NCBI RefSeq assembly: GCF_027942865.1
Contig: NC_134525.1
Coordinates: forward strand, 22,753,657 to 22,817,656
Source of the DNA: Odontesthes bonariensis
Taxonomy: Eukaryota > Chordata > Actinopteri > Atheriniformes > Atherinopsidae
Reading direction: 5' to 3'
Length of the DNA stretch: 64,000 bases
Shown: positions 49,637-60,887 of the stretch, one piece after another
How the letters are laid out: every line of letters begins with the position of its first letter
How positions within the stretch are numbered: position 1 is the first letter of the stretch
Translations under genes and position numbers: made by a program
The notes under the pieces: generated by a model
The model's database searches: none
Told to the model about the DNA's origin: nothing
What the model saw: only the letters and a program-made list of their open reading frames with translations

Positions 49637-50583
49637 GTTTCTTTGTCTATCTTTCTATCGTTTTGATAAAACTAAAACTTTTGAGGGTTTTAACTATTCA
49701 GAACCAGTTTTAGGATGTCAAGTTTGACTTCTCTGTTATGTTGATAGCATTGCAGACACTAAATGGTGGATTTATCAACATCTAAACATGGACTTCAAAG
49801 AACTGAGGAGGATCTTTTACTGAACTTTATGTAGTAAATCGGCTGCTCGTGTTCCACTGATCCAGATTATTTTCCACCAACAGGTGGTGCTTCATACTGG
49901 TTGGCCGCTTTAATCAATATGCAAATTTAATGACGTTATGTTACGTTATATTTATATTCATGGCTGCATCATAACTTCAACTAAGTCACTGGACAGTTAA
50001 ATCTCTCTGGTACTGATTAGAAAAACTAAGAAGTCATACATACAGCATTAGTTAAAAGTTGTTGATGCACTTACAGTTTATTTATCGAAGTATTTTCAAA
50101 ATACAAAATGATGATGAGTGGTTCTTTGATTGCATGAAAATCTGTCAGGCTTTGTAGATAAAGATAGAAAAGTAAAGATAGGCTATAGTTTAAGCAGAGT
50201 ATGAGTCATGGTGTTTGTGTTGGTGGAATATCAGCGTCTTACCTCTCCTGGCTGGCTTCCTGTTTGTGTTTAAACATCAAACAACTTTTCATCAGGCTGT
50301 CATGTCAGAATTATTCCATTCTATATGTAAAAAAGAATATGTCTAAAAATATAGATTTTAGGTGAAATGGCTCACTCTCTGCTTTTAATCAGTCTGGCTT
50401 GGTGGAAAGTTGAACTGTTGTCACATGTTGCACAGAAGAGCATCTGGAGTTCAACACTGTTCAGATTTAACCTCTCAAAGAGCTTCACTCACTGTGTTTG
50501 TATTAAAGGGTCCAAATAATGTATTCATTGTATTCAACTAAATCATTGATCGTTGTTTGTCCACACACTGTCTAAACTGTGTC

Positions 50584-50589
50584 ATTAAA
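50584..50589 (+). terminator. Possible poly(A) signal of APOO
   Basis: ATTAAA followed by a TTTTTTGT stretch about 25 bases later. If used, the APOO 3' UTR is about 1.4 kb and includes the TTTC microsatellite. Confidence 0.4.
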
Positions 50590-50609
50590 GCTTTTATTTA
50601 ACACTCATA

Positions 50610-52488
50610 TTGCAGTTTTTTGTATGATGTGACGAAACAATGTAGATAGAAATAGTTCAGTAATATTTAGGTGTTACAGATAGTTTGTACTCCAGCCAGG
50701 TGTAGTTTTCACTTTTCAAATGCATACAGGAAAAGATATAGACTGAAATCGTCTGTGACGATCGTGTCCTGTTGTTGTTGTGAGGGAACCCACTTCCTTA
50801 CACAACCACTGCTGCTCAAAGTTCTCAGCCGTGCAGACAGCATGGCTCTAAAAACAGACCAAAACTGAGCTGAATTCACTTTCAGACTGTGCTGCGAGTT
50901 CCTCACTAACTGATGTCTCGTTTCCCCTCTTTTCCACTTTTTCCACCTGGTTTTCATTTGCCTTTCAGCCACGCAGGTCACGTTTCTGCAGACGGAGCGG
51001 AAAACATGTAATTACATCAACTTTATGTGGGTTTCTCTTTTACTGATAAAGAGCCCTGACTTGCCAATCTGCGCTGATTTGAGGCTTCTTGGTTTTTAAG
51101 AAGCCAAAGCAGCTGATTGTTGCTAAACTTTGTCCAGGTTCGAGCTCAGCCCATTCCACACATGAATGTATCGGGCGCATTCATGTGACATGCTGCTGTG
51201 TGAGCGCTTTTGTTCCTCATTAGCTGCTTAGAAGTAGTCACTTCCCCATCTCTTTATGAATAATTAAAGAACATTCTCAGAAGTACTCTTGGCCGTGCTG
51301 TGGGTGTAAAAACAGTTTGTTCCAAGCTGCTAATGTGGTGTGCTATTCTGTAGAAGTGCATGCCCTTTCCGGGCCACAAAACCTGCTCTGAGATGGACTA
51401 AAATCTGCAGAAACGTAGCTGTATGTGCTATTAGATTACGTTGTATCACACCAAGACATGCTTTTAATGTTATCTCCAACCCATCTGAATCAGTAAGTTT
51501 CAGGTAAATAACACAAACAGCTCTATCTTTAATGGAAAAACTACTCTACAGACCGTCGAGATAAACTGTAGAGAAAGATGAATTTTTATGAGGACAGACG
51601 CCGGCTGAAGGGCTGAGGATAGAGTTCAAATGCAACAAAAACTACTCATTTTAATGTTATTAATTTAACATTTTTTGCTAGTTAATATGTTGACACAGAG
51701 CAGTTTTAAGTTGAAGTATAAAATTACAGTGTGTGCAATCTACTTATATTTCATAGATAATTTTACACTTATTTACCTTGTAAAATCTGTTTTTCTGCCG
51801 GATTTGAAGGGCAAAGCCAAACATATGGTCAAAATAAATGATGTGCTCCTGAAAAGTACCCCATTTTATTTGTTAAGCCACAAGAATTTTATTACTTCCA
51901 TCTGGAAAAACTCTTGCCACCACCTTGAATTGGTGGTCTTGTAATTTTCTTCATTCATTTAAAGATTTCTTCTGAAGTTTCTACTTAAAATGGATTGTTA
52001 AGTCATTTTCTGGAGTATTTTATTTATTTTTGCACATGCTACAAGGCATTTGTGTTACTCAAGTCTTTTAGGTATAACTTATGTTAACAGAACCCCCTCT
52101 TTTGATTGTTTTCTGTTACTAAATCAATCTCTTCTCCAGAGATCTGTTAGAAACCCTGTTTTACAAATGTGATCCGAAGGTGAATAACAGGCTCTAAGTT
52201 GACCTGTATGTGACCACTCTAACATAGACCACAAAGTTTAAACTGTGGATCACATTCCACCCCTTTTCATACCGCATGCTACTCAAGATGAGAGCCTTAT
52301 CATAAGGCCTCCGTAATGCCTTTGATCCAGATAACGTTCATGGTGATGGTTATTACCATCTGCAGTTTTATCAAATTGGAAATGTGAAAAATCATAAGAT
52401 TATTCAAATGAAACCCAAACGTGGGATGGTTGAAAAATTAACTTTTGAATGAGAAAAATAGGCGATGAGTCATCAAGGTGAAAAGCTT
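50610..52488. other. Intergenic gap between convergent APOO and SAT1
   Basis: AT-rich, with no exon, transposase or recognisable repeat. Short open frames here have no supporting evidence. Confidence 0.5.
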
Positions 52489-52494
52489 TTTTAT
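52489..52494 (-). terminator. Poly(A) signal of SAT1
   Basis: TTTATT reads AATAAA on the minus strand, 240 bases past the SAT1 stop codon. Confidence 0.6.
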
Positions 52495-52733
52495 TGATTT
52501 TTACACTCAAAAACACTAGTCAACAAAAAGTTATGATAAACATGAGTAAGACTGACATACTATTAGACTAAATGAATTACATGCAGAATCATATTACTGT
52601 GATACAAAATTCCCTGTTCCAAAGCTTAACTTTGAACAAATCTCCCATCGACAGAACGGAGAGAAAAGCCGAGACATCTGGTTGGACTGGTTCACTTCTC
52701 TCCCTCAGCTGCTCCGCTCTGCCGGACCTCATG

Positions 52734-55700
52734 TCATTCTTCAGACCGAGTGGCCATCTTGACGAGGCTTTCCTTGTCAAACCTGAAGAGCCTCCAGCCC
52801 TCCTCCTGAGAGAGGTCCTCAGCACCGCGCGACTTGTAGAACTGAACGGACGGCTTGTTGTTCTCCGCCACCACAAACATCATGCCGGTGCAGCGCGTCT
52901 TCATCGCCAGCTGGAGGACGAACGAGTACGAAGTTAAAGAACAATCAATATGCCTACATTTCCCATCATGCAACTGGTCAATGTCACTACAGACCAACTT
53001 TAGGCTTTTAAGCTCCAGACATGACAAACAGAGTGAAATAATGTGAGAAAAAGCTAAAAGAATTACAGGTTTAAACGTTTGATTCGTTGGGTAATCATTT
53101 TTTTTTGGTTTGCATAGCCAATAGAGATCCTATAACATTCTTTAGTATTCCAATCTAAACACATATACACCACACAAGCATTAATAATATTAAAAATTCT
53201 AATAAAAAAAAAATCATGGCACTCTTCAAATTCTTGCGCTTTGATTCTGATGCAACTTGTGGACAGAAAAATTAAAACTGACGCATGTTTTTATTTAATT
53301 TACAATCATTTCTTTCCTTAAAAATGAGTTTAAAACAGATATATCTCGCACGGTCTCCAGATGACTGCAGTCCTATAGAGTCATTGTGCGACTGCTTAGA
53401 GCAAGTCAAAAAGTGGATGAGCCAACATTTCCTTCAGTTAAATCAAGAACAAACTGAGGTCATTGTGTTTGGCAACAAAGAGAAGAGGTTTGCTGTCAGT
53501 AAACATCTTGAGTCACTGTCTCTAGAAACTAAAGACCAAGTCCGGAACCTCGGCGTGCTGATAGACTCAGACCTGACCTTCAACTATCATATCAAATCAG
53601 TCACCAAATCAGCCTTTTATCAACTTAAGAACATATCCATAATTAAGGCTTTCATGTCCCAAACAGATCAGGAGAAGCTGATTCATGCTTTCATCTCCAA
53701 CAGACCTGACTACTGTAACGGTCTTCTGACTGGACCCCCAAAAGAGTCTCAAACAGCTGCAGCTCATTCAGAACGCTGCAGCCCGAGTTTTAACCAGAAC
53801 AAAGAGATCACATCACATCACCCCAGTTCTCAAGTCTTTACATCGGCTCCCAGTCAGATACAGAATAGATTTTAAAGTTCTGCTGCTCGTCTACAAATCA
53901 CGGAATGGTTTAGGTCCAGAATACATGAATGACATGCTAGAGCAGAGTATAAACCCAGCAGAGCTCTGAGATCTACTGACTCAGGTCAGATAGTGGAGCC
54001 CAGAGTTCAAACTAGACACGATGAAGCAGCTTTTAGCTGTTATGCTGCACACAACTGGAACAAACTACCAGCAGAACTGAAATCAGCCCCAACTGTAAGC
54101 ACTCTTAAATCCAGGTTAAAAACATTTCTCTTTCGGTGTGCTTATGGTTGAGTTTATATCTTTCTTTTCCCCTCTTCTTTGATTGCTTTTAACTGTGTTT
54201 TTAATTTTTATACTATTTTTTTCTCTTTAAATTGCTTGTTTTTATGCTGCTTTATGCTGTTGTTTTAAATGCCTTGTCTTTATGTAAAGCACATTGAGTT
54301 GCCTGTGGTATGAAATGCGCTATATAAATAAAGATGCATTGCCTTGCCTTTAAATGATTTTTTATTGTTAATTATCACGAAATCTTATTTTTTGATTTTA
54401 CCGAGTCCAAGAATAGATACAAATACAAAAGCAGAAATGTTTAGTAGGATGTAATGTGTGCTTGACCAGCTGCTGCTGGAGCTGAATTTAGTTTCAGTTT
54501 TGGAATCTACTCACATCACTGAGGTGTCGCAGGATCCCCGAACCGATGCCCAGCCCTAAAAACAGAGAGAGGAGAGGAAAATATTGGAACTCGAGACTTA
54601 TAAAGCTTAAGAAAAGCAGTGAAATGATGAGCAGATGAGTTGAGCCTACCTCTGTACGTGTCCATCACATAGAACTCCTCCAGGTAGAGCTGTTTGCCAA
54701 CCCAGGGGTCGTAAGTGAAGTAGTACATTGCGAAACCCACCACGTTCGGATCTGCAGGGGGAGACAGACAGCAGTGTTAAATCATCAGAGCGACAAAAAA
54801 AAATAAGGCGCTTTTAGTGTATTTCAAACAACTAAGCAAATGAAATATCTGCAGAAAAAGTCAAACAAAACTATCCAGAGTCAGTAAGTAAAATACATAT
54901 TTATTCTTTACTGTACAACACTTCTGTTTAAATACTTTAATCATTTATATGTATATATTACTATATTTTATATGTAGAGATAGCATACCATGCACCTGAA
55001 CATACTTTCTAAAGGTTTTAAAGTTGCATGTCTGGACTTGAATAGTTAAACTCGATGCAGGTGTGAAGTGTTTGGCCCTCGGGGAATGTAGTTCACACAT
55101 GTGAAAGACTGTTTTTCTCCACCCAAGAGAGTTTTACTTTTGACCTACTTCTTCCTGCTTTGATACTCTCGAGTGGAAACTTCCTTTCAAGCTACAGAAC
55201 CTTATTTGGCCTAATCTTCAGCCTATATAGTATGTGCTATAATTACTGAGACTGTGCTGTGGATTGTTTCTCAGGCTGTTTTCACACTGGGACTGTATTT
55301 TCGACAATGTATACATTGGGAAACAATGTAAACCTGCAGCTAAACATCTGACTCACAGCCAGTTCTGCTTACGATGAGACCGGTAATTATATAAACAGGA
55401 AGCACACCCCGTGATGCCTGTAAACAGACAATCCGTCCCTCCAGATGGTAGAAAACTGCTACCCCTCGTGCTGAAAACCAGTTAAATCCGCTAATCTGAT
55501 TAGCTCGGGCCTGATCTAAAGGCTGACATGGAGAGCAGGCTGTTTTCCGCTGTGTCAGAGTGTGTTTTTATTCTTAAAGGAGGGGGTTTGGAGGAATGTT
55601 TCACACCTTCACTGCTGTTCTCTCCTTGGATTTCAGCGATGATGCAATGGTAAAACGGGGTGTCACCGAATCCATCCTCAAGGAGATCTACACGGAAGAA

Positions 55701-56875
55701 CAATCTTTCATCAAATACGGGAGGAAGACCAATGATTGTTTGCGTAAACATGCCGACGGTGTGACGCAACACTCACCCTTTTCCGTCAGTGTCACCTGGT
55801 GCTCCATCTCTTCGTATTTTGCAAGTTCCTGGGACAACAAGGAGAGAAAAATGTACACATTTACAGCTTTAACGGCTGCTTTATTGACCATAACATGAAC
55901 TGACATCTGATAGCAACAAATCCACAGTTATTCTCAATTGGTAATGAGTTAATATTGAACATGTTTTAGATATAAACACTGCTTAAAAATACCATTTCAA
56001 GGCACCTGAATACAGAAGCTAAAACTATGGTACAAGATAGAAATACTTAATGGGCTTAGCTGACTATTACTAACAATGTTCTGCACAAAATGGTTGCCTG
56101 CTTTTATGTACTGTTACGACATGAGGGCGTTACTTGCTAAACATGGGGTGACTTTTGTAATACCCATATACACGAGAATGTGCGATAAATTACATGTAAA
56201 AACAACTTTCATTTGTTGCTACCTCTAAAATATGTGAATTTTCCCCATTTCTGTGTATTTTACCAGGACAAATAATCTTTTTTTTTTACTTGCCGGGCAA
56301 GGAAAATACATTTAGGAAACTTGTAATGGGCATGTCTTAACTTTTGTCCACCCGTTTAATTGCCCTAAACAATCAAAATACTCAGACATAACTGTGTTAT
56401 TGTGTCAGATCCGTTATTTATTTAAGGTCAGTCGTTATACAACTGTAATAACATTTCATCCGGGTCAGCGTAGATAAGCACATAAGCTTGCCGTCAGACC
56501 GCCCATATTTGGAGAAGAGGAAGTCGAAGTGTTCATGAGTCGTCTCGTCTGGCTGAAAACTAGGGCCACCAGCTGATCTCATACTCGGATATCCCCCGGA
56601 CACCCTTCATTCCCCTGATTTGCCTCCATCACCCGGTGCTCAACACGTCTGACGTCAACCAATATCGTCATCGAAACTACTCTGTTAGCCGAAGCATCAG
56701 CTAGCCAAAAAGTTTAACGATGACTCCACACTATCGGTTACTTTGAATCCCTATCGCGTGTGATGATGTTAACTGAATTTTTGCCAGAAATGTTTATTTG
56801 TCTCAAGTCTACCTTCACCAGTCGTAATATGTCCGGGACGTCCTTGGATTCCGCTTTTCGTAATTTATAATCCAT
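52734..56875 (-). CDS. sat1: Spermidine/spermine N1-acetyltransferase 1
   Basis: Six exons join to 171 aa, the exact length of the vertebrate enzyme: 56875-56813, 55828-55777, 55687-55607, 54751-54650, 54555-54515, 52910-52734. SAT1 is the cytosolic GNAT-fold enzyme that transfers acetyl from acetyl-CoA to spermine and spermidine, the rate-limiting step of polyamine breakdown and export. Visible signatures: [26 protein letters not shown], the acetyl-CoA loop RGLGIGSG (about residues 99-106), the catalytic-region Tyr in [10 protein letters not shown] (Tyr 138) and the C-terminal [12 protein letters not shown]. Mammalian SAT1 is controlled by polyamines at splicing (a poison exon between exons 3 and 4) and at translation; the matching intron here is 54752-55606. 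The last intron carries an L2-type LINE in antisense. Mobile elements begin about 400 bp upstream of the start codon. Confidence 0.97.
53285..54353 (+). mobile_element. 5'-truncated L2-type LINE (Maui-like)
   Basis: The plus strand encodes the C-terminal part of a reverse transcriptase: [20 protein letters not shown], then [20 protein letters not shown], then [20 protein letters not shown], then [19 protein letters not shown]. After 53745 the frame shifts. The remainder (AATGGTTTAGGTCCAGAATA, then AACTGGAACAAACTACCAGC) is recognisable in other frames. The tail ends AAAGCACATTGAGTTGCCTG followed by a polymorphic ATAAATAAAGATGC-type end. This is a dead insertion in the last SAT1 intron, opposite to the gene. 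Confidence 0.85.
54752..55606. other. SAT1 intron 3
   Basis: 855-bp intron in the position where mammalian SAT1 carries its regulated poison exon. I could not pick out such an exon with confidence. No mobile element is visible. Confidence 0.4.
55829..56812. other. SAT1 intron 1
   Basis: About 1 kb, no repeat recognised. The minus-strand frame at 56418-56603 is short and without family character. Confidence 0.4.
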
Positions 56876-57085
56876 TTTCTTCTTTTACTTTTTTTTCCTT
56901 TCGTGAGAAGTCCTCTGTATGTGAAGTGGAAGATCAGAAGTTTCTTCATTCGCTTCAGAGTGGCTTTTCCCCCACAGTCAGCCTCTGGTCAGGACGCTTT
57001 TGTAGAGACAAGAACATCCAGTACAAGTCACCCTTGGCTGGGTCGCTGCCGTTCAACTGAACTGACCTCTTTTGTTTACCTCGGG

Positions 57086-57126
57086 TATATATATAACCGC
57101 ATGTTACTCGAAGACTATTGGCCAGT
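57086..57126 (-). promoter_or_regulatory. Probable SAT1 core promoter (TATA and CCAAT)
   Basis: TATATATATA at 57086-57095 would place a TATA box about 210 bases upstream of the SAT1 start codon. GGCCAATAG read on the minus strand (57116-57124) gives a CCAAT box about 25 bases further upstream. A second CCAAT, in the other orientation, lies at about 57149. Position fits a short 5' UTR of about 180 nt. No promoter data are available. Confidence 0.45.
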
Positions 57127-57270
57127 TGGCACAGTGCTCAGATTTCTGACCAATCACCGTTACACTTCGGCTGCTTTTCATCCTATCAGCACAAAAGGAG
57201 GAGACACTGGGATGTTTGTTTTGGACGGCGAAGACAGCAAATTGGTACCCAGGCTCCGCCCTCGCAGTGA

Positions 57271-57278
57271 CGCAACAC
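57271..57278 (+). repeat. Left target-site duplication of outer hAT
   Basis: CGCAACAC, repeated exactly at 62016-62023. The 8-bp length is diagnostic of hAT insertion. Confidence 0.85.
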
Positions 57279-57787
57279 CAAGGGCGTCAGTTTGGTTTTG
57301 GAAGTGGTGGGGACAAAAAACGTAATGCATTCTATGCCCCCCACGGACCACCCACCATCCAGCACATTAAAAAGTAACGCATTCTAGATCTATTCCAGCG
57401 TCATGTTTAATAAGCGGCCCTTTTTTTGATGAACGCATACAGAGTTGATAAAATATATCCTTTAATTTCATGTTTCCATATCATTATGATTTGATTCGAA
57501 AGTATGTATTTATTCATGAATTAATTACTGTTAATTAATTACGCTACTGTACTGTTTGTAAGAAAGGGGAAAAGTGCAACTGCAACTGCAGCTGTTAGTC
57601 CGGACAGACTATCAAAACAAACACAGACTTCGGCCAACGGGCCCTATAACTAAGCAGAAACCTGTAGTCTGTGGGCTCCTCATTCCTCCTCATCGAGCCT
57701 CTCACTACCACCTTTCCATCAACTACATTTGACACTGAGCATATACAGAATGTTATTTTCAGGAGTTGCTAAAAAAAAAAAAACAAG

Positions 57788-57795
57788 CAAATAAC
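57788..57795 (+). repeat. Left target-site duplication of inner hAT
   Basis: CAAATAAC, repeated exactly at 60404-60411. It marks the point where the second hAT copy entered the first. Confidence 0.85.
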
Positions 57796-58743
57796 CATAG
57801 GCGTCGATTACGGGGGGGACGGTGGGGACATGTCCCCCCCACTATTTATGATTTGAATTTTGTCCCCACGACTTTTAAAAATGTGCTCTGATGCTACCGA
57901 AAAAAAATCCCCACATTCTCAACCGAAATCGTCGAGTCTAAATCATGCGATAGGCGCGCACGAACATGTGAAAACCCCAATTTGGTATTTAGTCGTTTGA
58001 TTTGCCGACTGTGAGCCACTGTGGAAACATGAAGTTGTAAAATGACAGCGGAGTCGGTGCATTCCAATGACGTCACACCAGAGGTCCGTTTCACGAAGCA
58101 GGTTTAGTGAAAACTCTGAGTTGATTAACCCTGAAATGAGGGAAACTTTTACTCAATAAACCTTGAGTTTCTCTCTGTCTCCGCCCTCTTTCAGCCACAC
58201 ACGCCATTTGATTTCCTCATTCATTCAGTCAGCAGAGCGAGTTCTTCTACTTCTAGAAGTCCATTAGGCACAGCAGCAGGCGACTGTTTCCACCAACATG
58301 TCCTTTAGACAACGATCCCGTGGATGAAGGTGCAGCATTATTGCGCAGAGAAATAAATATTCCTCAGGAGATGGTTATCAGGCTGCGCATAGATTTTTGC
58401 ATTTACAGACAATTATCTTTTTGAGCGGCACCATCAGAATGTGTTGGGACAAAAGAAAAAAAAGACATAAAAGACAAATAAATATTTTTTATGAATAGGC
58501 TTAAAAAAAATTATATAGGCTTATTATATTTTATAAAGACACTCGTGTCTTGGGGCTGGATTCCCTCCGGGGATTCCCTCAGCCACTGCACTCATTTCTA
58601 AAAACGTATTGAAACTCGCCTTATGAGCGCATTAAGGTTGGTGAAAAACGTAGCCCCTCCTCTTCCCCGTTGCCATGGTGACTCGTCGAATTGGGGCTCC
58701 ATTGATGCTGGCTTTTTAAAGTTGTGGCGCACACGCTAAACTC

Positions 58744-59277
58744 TAGCCTGACTACGTCATACTCACGATTCTAGTCAGAATGTGAGTCTGATACTGCTCA
58801 ATAGAGATTTGGGTATGGGGCGTGTTTCAACCGAACCAGGAGAAAAAATGCCTCTTCGCTCAAGTGGATAGACCTACAACCAATCAGAGCAACGTAGTAT
58901 GTGACGTAGATTAAGCGACACACACTTGTTGTAGGAAGGACGGCAAAAACATCTTTTCTATCGATAAAAGCCTTTATCGCGTTCCTCTGTTCGTCTTTCA
59001 AAATGAATGCAATGTGGAGATCCTGTAGAACAGGTTCGATGGCAGAATCTACACGCCCTAGCTCTCCAGCGGCAGCCGTGTTCAGCTCTTTAGTGACGTA
59101 GTCTATAATGTCCCTGTTGATCATCTGTCCATCATCGTATAAAGCCCGCCCTGGCAATCTGATTGGTCCGACCAATTCTTGGTCGGGCATAATGATTTCC
59201 CAACTGAGCAGAGCCAGACCGAACTTCCCGACCAAAACTTTTATGGGCGGGGCTAAGTTCGGCTGGCACCCAGGCTA
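58744..59277 (-). mobile_element. 534-bp nested element carrying a helicase gene fragment
   Basis: The ends TAGCCTG and CAGGCTA are inverted, and the 9-bp flanking duplication GCTAAACTC is exact (58735-58743 and 59278-59286). The matching position in the outer copy (about 61021) is uninterrupted, so the empty site is visible in the same window. Most of the interior is a piece of a RecQ-like helicase reading frame on the minus strand. The 9-bp duplication does not fit hAT (8) or Harbinger (3); the superfamily is unassigned. Confidence 0.75.
58925..59190 (-). pseudogene. RecQ-like helicase N-terminal fragment
   Basis: From an ATG at about 59188 the minus strand reads MPDQELVGPIRLPG and later IEPVLQDLHIAFILKDEQRN, then AIKAFIDRKDVFAVLPT. 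The EQ-x-x-AI-x-x-F pattern is the Gln-containing motif 0 and VLPT is the first half of Walker A of RecQ-family helicases. The sequence breaks at LPT before the GxGKS part, so the ATP site is incomplete. It is an internally deleted passenger of the 534-bp element. A related fragment lies at 62253-62415. Confidence 0.6.
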
Positions 59278-59416
59278 GCTAAACTCTAGGTCCTACTCAG
59301 AGTTGATTAAACTCACTCAAATCAGCGTTTCTGGAACCGAAAACTCAGAATTTTCTATCTTAGAGTAGATCAACTCAGAGATCAGGAATAGACTCAGAGT
59401 TGGTGGAACCTGCTTT

Positions 59417-59707
59417 GTGAAACGGACCCCAGGTAAACCGCTTTCCCGGCGAAACTCATTTAGAGCTACTTCTACACAAACAAAAATGCAGCGTTTCTTC
59501 GCAACTTCGCTGGTGGTTCTTCCAAGGATAACTTTAGAGGATATACACAGGATCGTGGAGTCACACTCACCAACACCACAGTCCAGGCTGAGGAAAGGGT
59601 ACAAGTTCTTTGTGGAGGAGTATATACACAGTTATCAAGGTAAATTGTCTAACGTTTTATTTTTATCAGTAGGCTACTCAATAGCCTTCCACATTCATGT
59701 TTTGTAA
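59417..59707 (+). pseudogene. First-exon-like frame inside the inner hAT
   Basis: A likely start is the Met of MQRFFATSLVVLPR (59486). The frame continues ITLEDIHRIVESHSPTPQSR and KGYKFFVEEYIHSYQ, then reaches AAGGTAAATT, a plausible splice donor at about 59640. The upstream ATG lies partly in the Harbinger-like element. I do not recognise the protein with confidence. The part around KGYKFFVEEYIHSY is reminiscent of SWIM/YqaJ-type proteins found with some fish transposons, but this is a weak impression. No later exons were found. Confidence 0.4.
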
Positions 59708-60596
59708 TGATAAGCAAACCATATACGATCCATAGAAATCATCTGAAATATTGTCTGTGTGTGAAATGTGTGTTAAATATTTGTCATGTGTAGACTATAA
59801 TATTATGAATATAATTTGCTATGGTGGCTATGAAGTCTCCGCGTGCAGCGTTAGCATTTTAGTATTAGGTTAGCCAAGGAAACGTTAAACTAGTTATTTG
59901 CTTGTTTTTTTAGCAACTCCTGAAAATAACATTCTGTATATGCTCAGTGTCAAATGTAGTTGATGGAAAGGTGGTAGTGAGAGGCTCGATGAGGAGGAAT
60001 GAGGAGCCCACAGACTACAGGTTTCTGCTTAGTTATAGGGCCCGTTGGCCGAAGTCTGTGTTTGTTTTGATAGTCTGTCCGGACTAACAACTGCAGTTGC
60101 AGTTGCACTTTTCCCCTTTCTTACAAACAGTACAGTAGCGTAATTAATTAACAGTAATTAATTCATGAATAAATACATACTTTCGAATCAAATCATAATG
60201 ATATGGAAACATGAAATTAAAGGATATATTTTATCAACTCTGTATGCGTTCATCAAAAAAAGGGCCGCTTATTAAACATGACGCTGGAATAGATCTAGAA
60301 TGCGTTACTTTTTAATGTGCTGGATGGTGGGTGGTCCGTGGGGGGCATAGAATGCATTACGTTTTTTGTCCCCACCACTTCCAAAACCAAACTGACGCCC
60401 TTGCAAATAACTAGCTTAACGTTTCCTTGGCTAACCTAATACTAAAATGCTAACGCTGCACGCGGAGACTTCATAGCCACCATAGCAAATTATATTCATA
60501 ATATTATAGTCTACACATGACAAATATTTAACACACATTTCACACACAGACAATATTTCAGATGATTTCTATGGATCGTATATGGTTTGCTTATCA

Positions 60597-60887
60597 TTAC
60601 AAAACATGAATGTGGAAGGCTATTGAGTAGCCTACTGATAAAAATAAAACGTTAGACAATTTACCTTGATAACTGTGTATATACTCCCCCACAAAGAACT
60701 TGTACCCTTTCCTCAGCCTGGACTGTGGTGTTGGTGAGTGTGACTCCACGATCCTGTGTATATCCTCTAAAGTTATCCTTGGAAGAACCACCAGCGAAGT
60801 TGCGAAGAAACGCTGCATTTTTGTTTGTGTAGAAGTAGCTCTAAATGAGTTTCGCCGGGAAAGCGGTTTACCTGGGGTCCGTTTCAC
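60597..60887 (-). pseudogene. Inverted copy of the first-exon-like frame
   Basis: Same frame as at 59417-59707, in the outer hAT. It differs by a single residue (Gly in place of Glu in the FVEEYIHS block). The conserved frame in both copies reflects recent copying rather than proven function. Confidence 0.4.

Larger units (their letters stand above)
58082..59429 (+). mobile_element. Harbinger-like element in the inner hAT
   Basis: The ends are AGGTCCGTTTCACGAAGCAG and CTGCTTTGTGAAACGGACCC, near-perfect inverted repeats, flanked by the 3-bp duplication CAG (58079-58081 and 59430-59432). Such TIRs and 3-bp duplications fit the PIF/Harbinger group including ISL2EU-like elements. Without the nested 534-bp element it is about 0.8 kb. 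No coding region is recognised inside. A site matching the X-box pattern, GTTGCCATGGTGAC, lies at 58669-58682. Confidence 0.7.
57796..60403 (+). mobile_element. Inner hAT copy, inserted in reverse into the outer copy
   Basis: It begins CATAGGCGTC and ends GACGCCCTTG, the same two ends as the outer copy but reversed, and is flanked by CAAATAAC on both sides. Its reverse complement matches the outer element along its whole length. Differences are a 534-bp extra element (58744-59277), a shorter T-run near 59904-59911 and scattered substitutions. Without the extra element it is about 2.06 kb. Confidence 0.8.

Noticed and set aside
59317-59604. Minus-strand frame and its mirror at 60700-60987
   Set aside because: Antisense shadows of the duplicated hAT frame; their near identity only reflects the two hAT copies.
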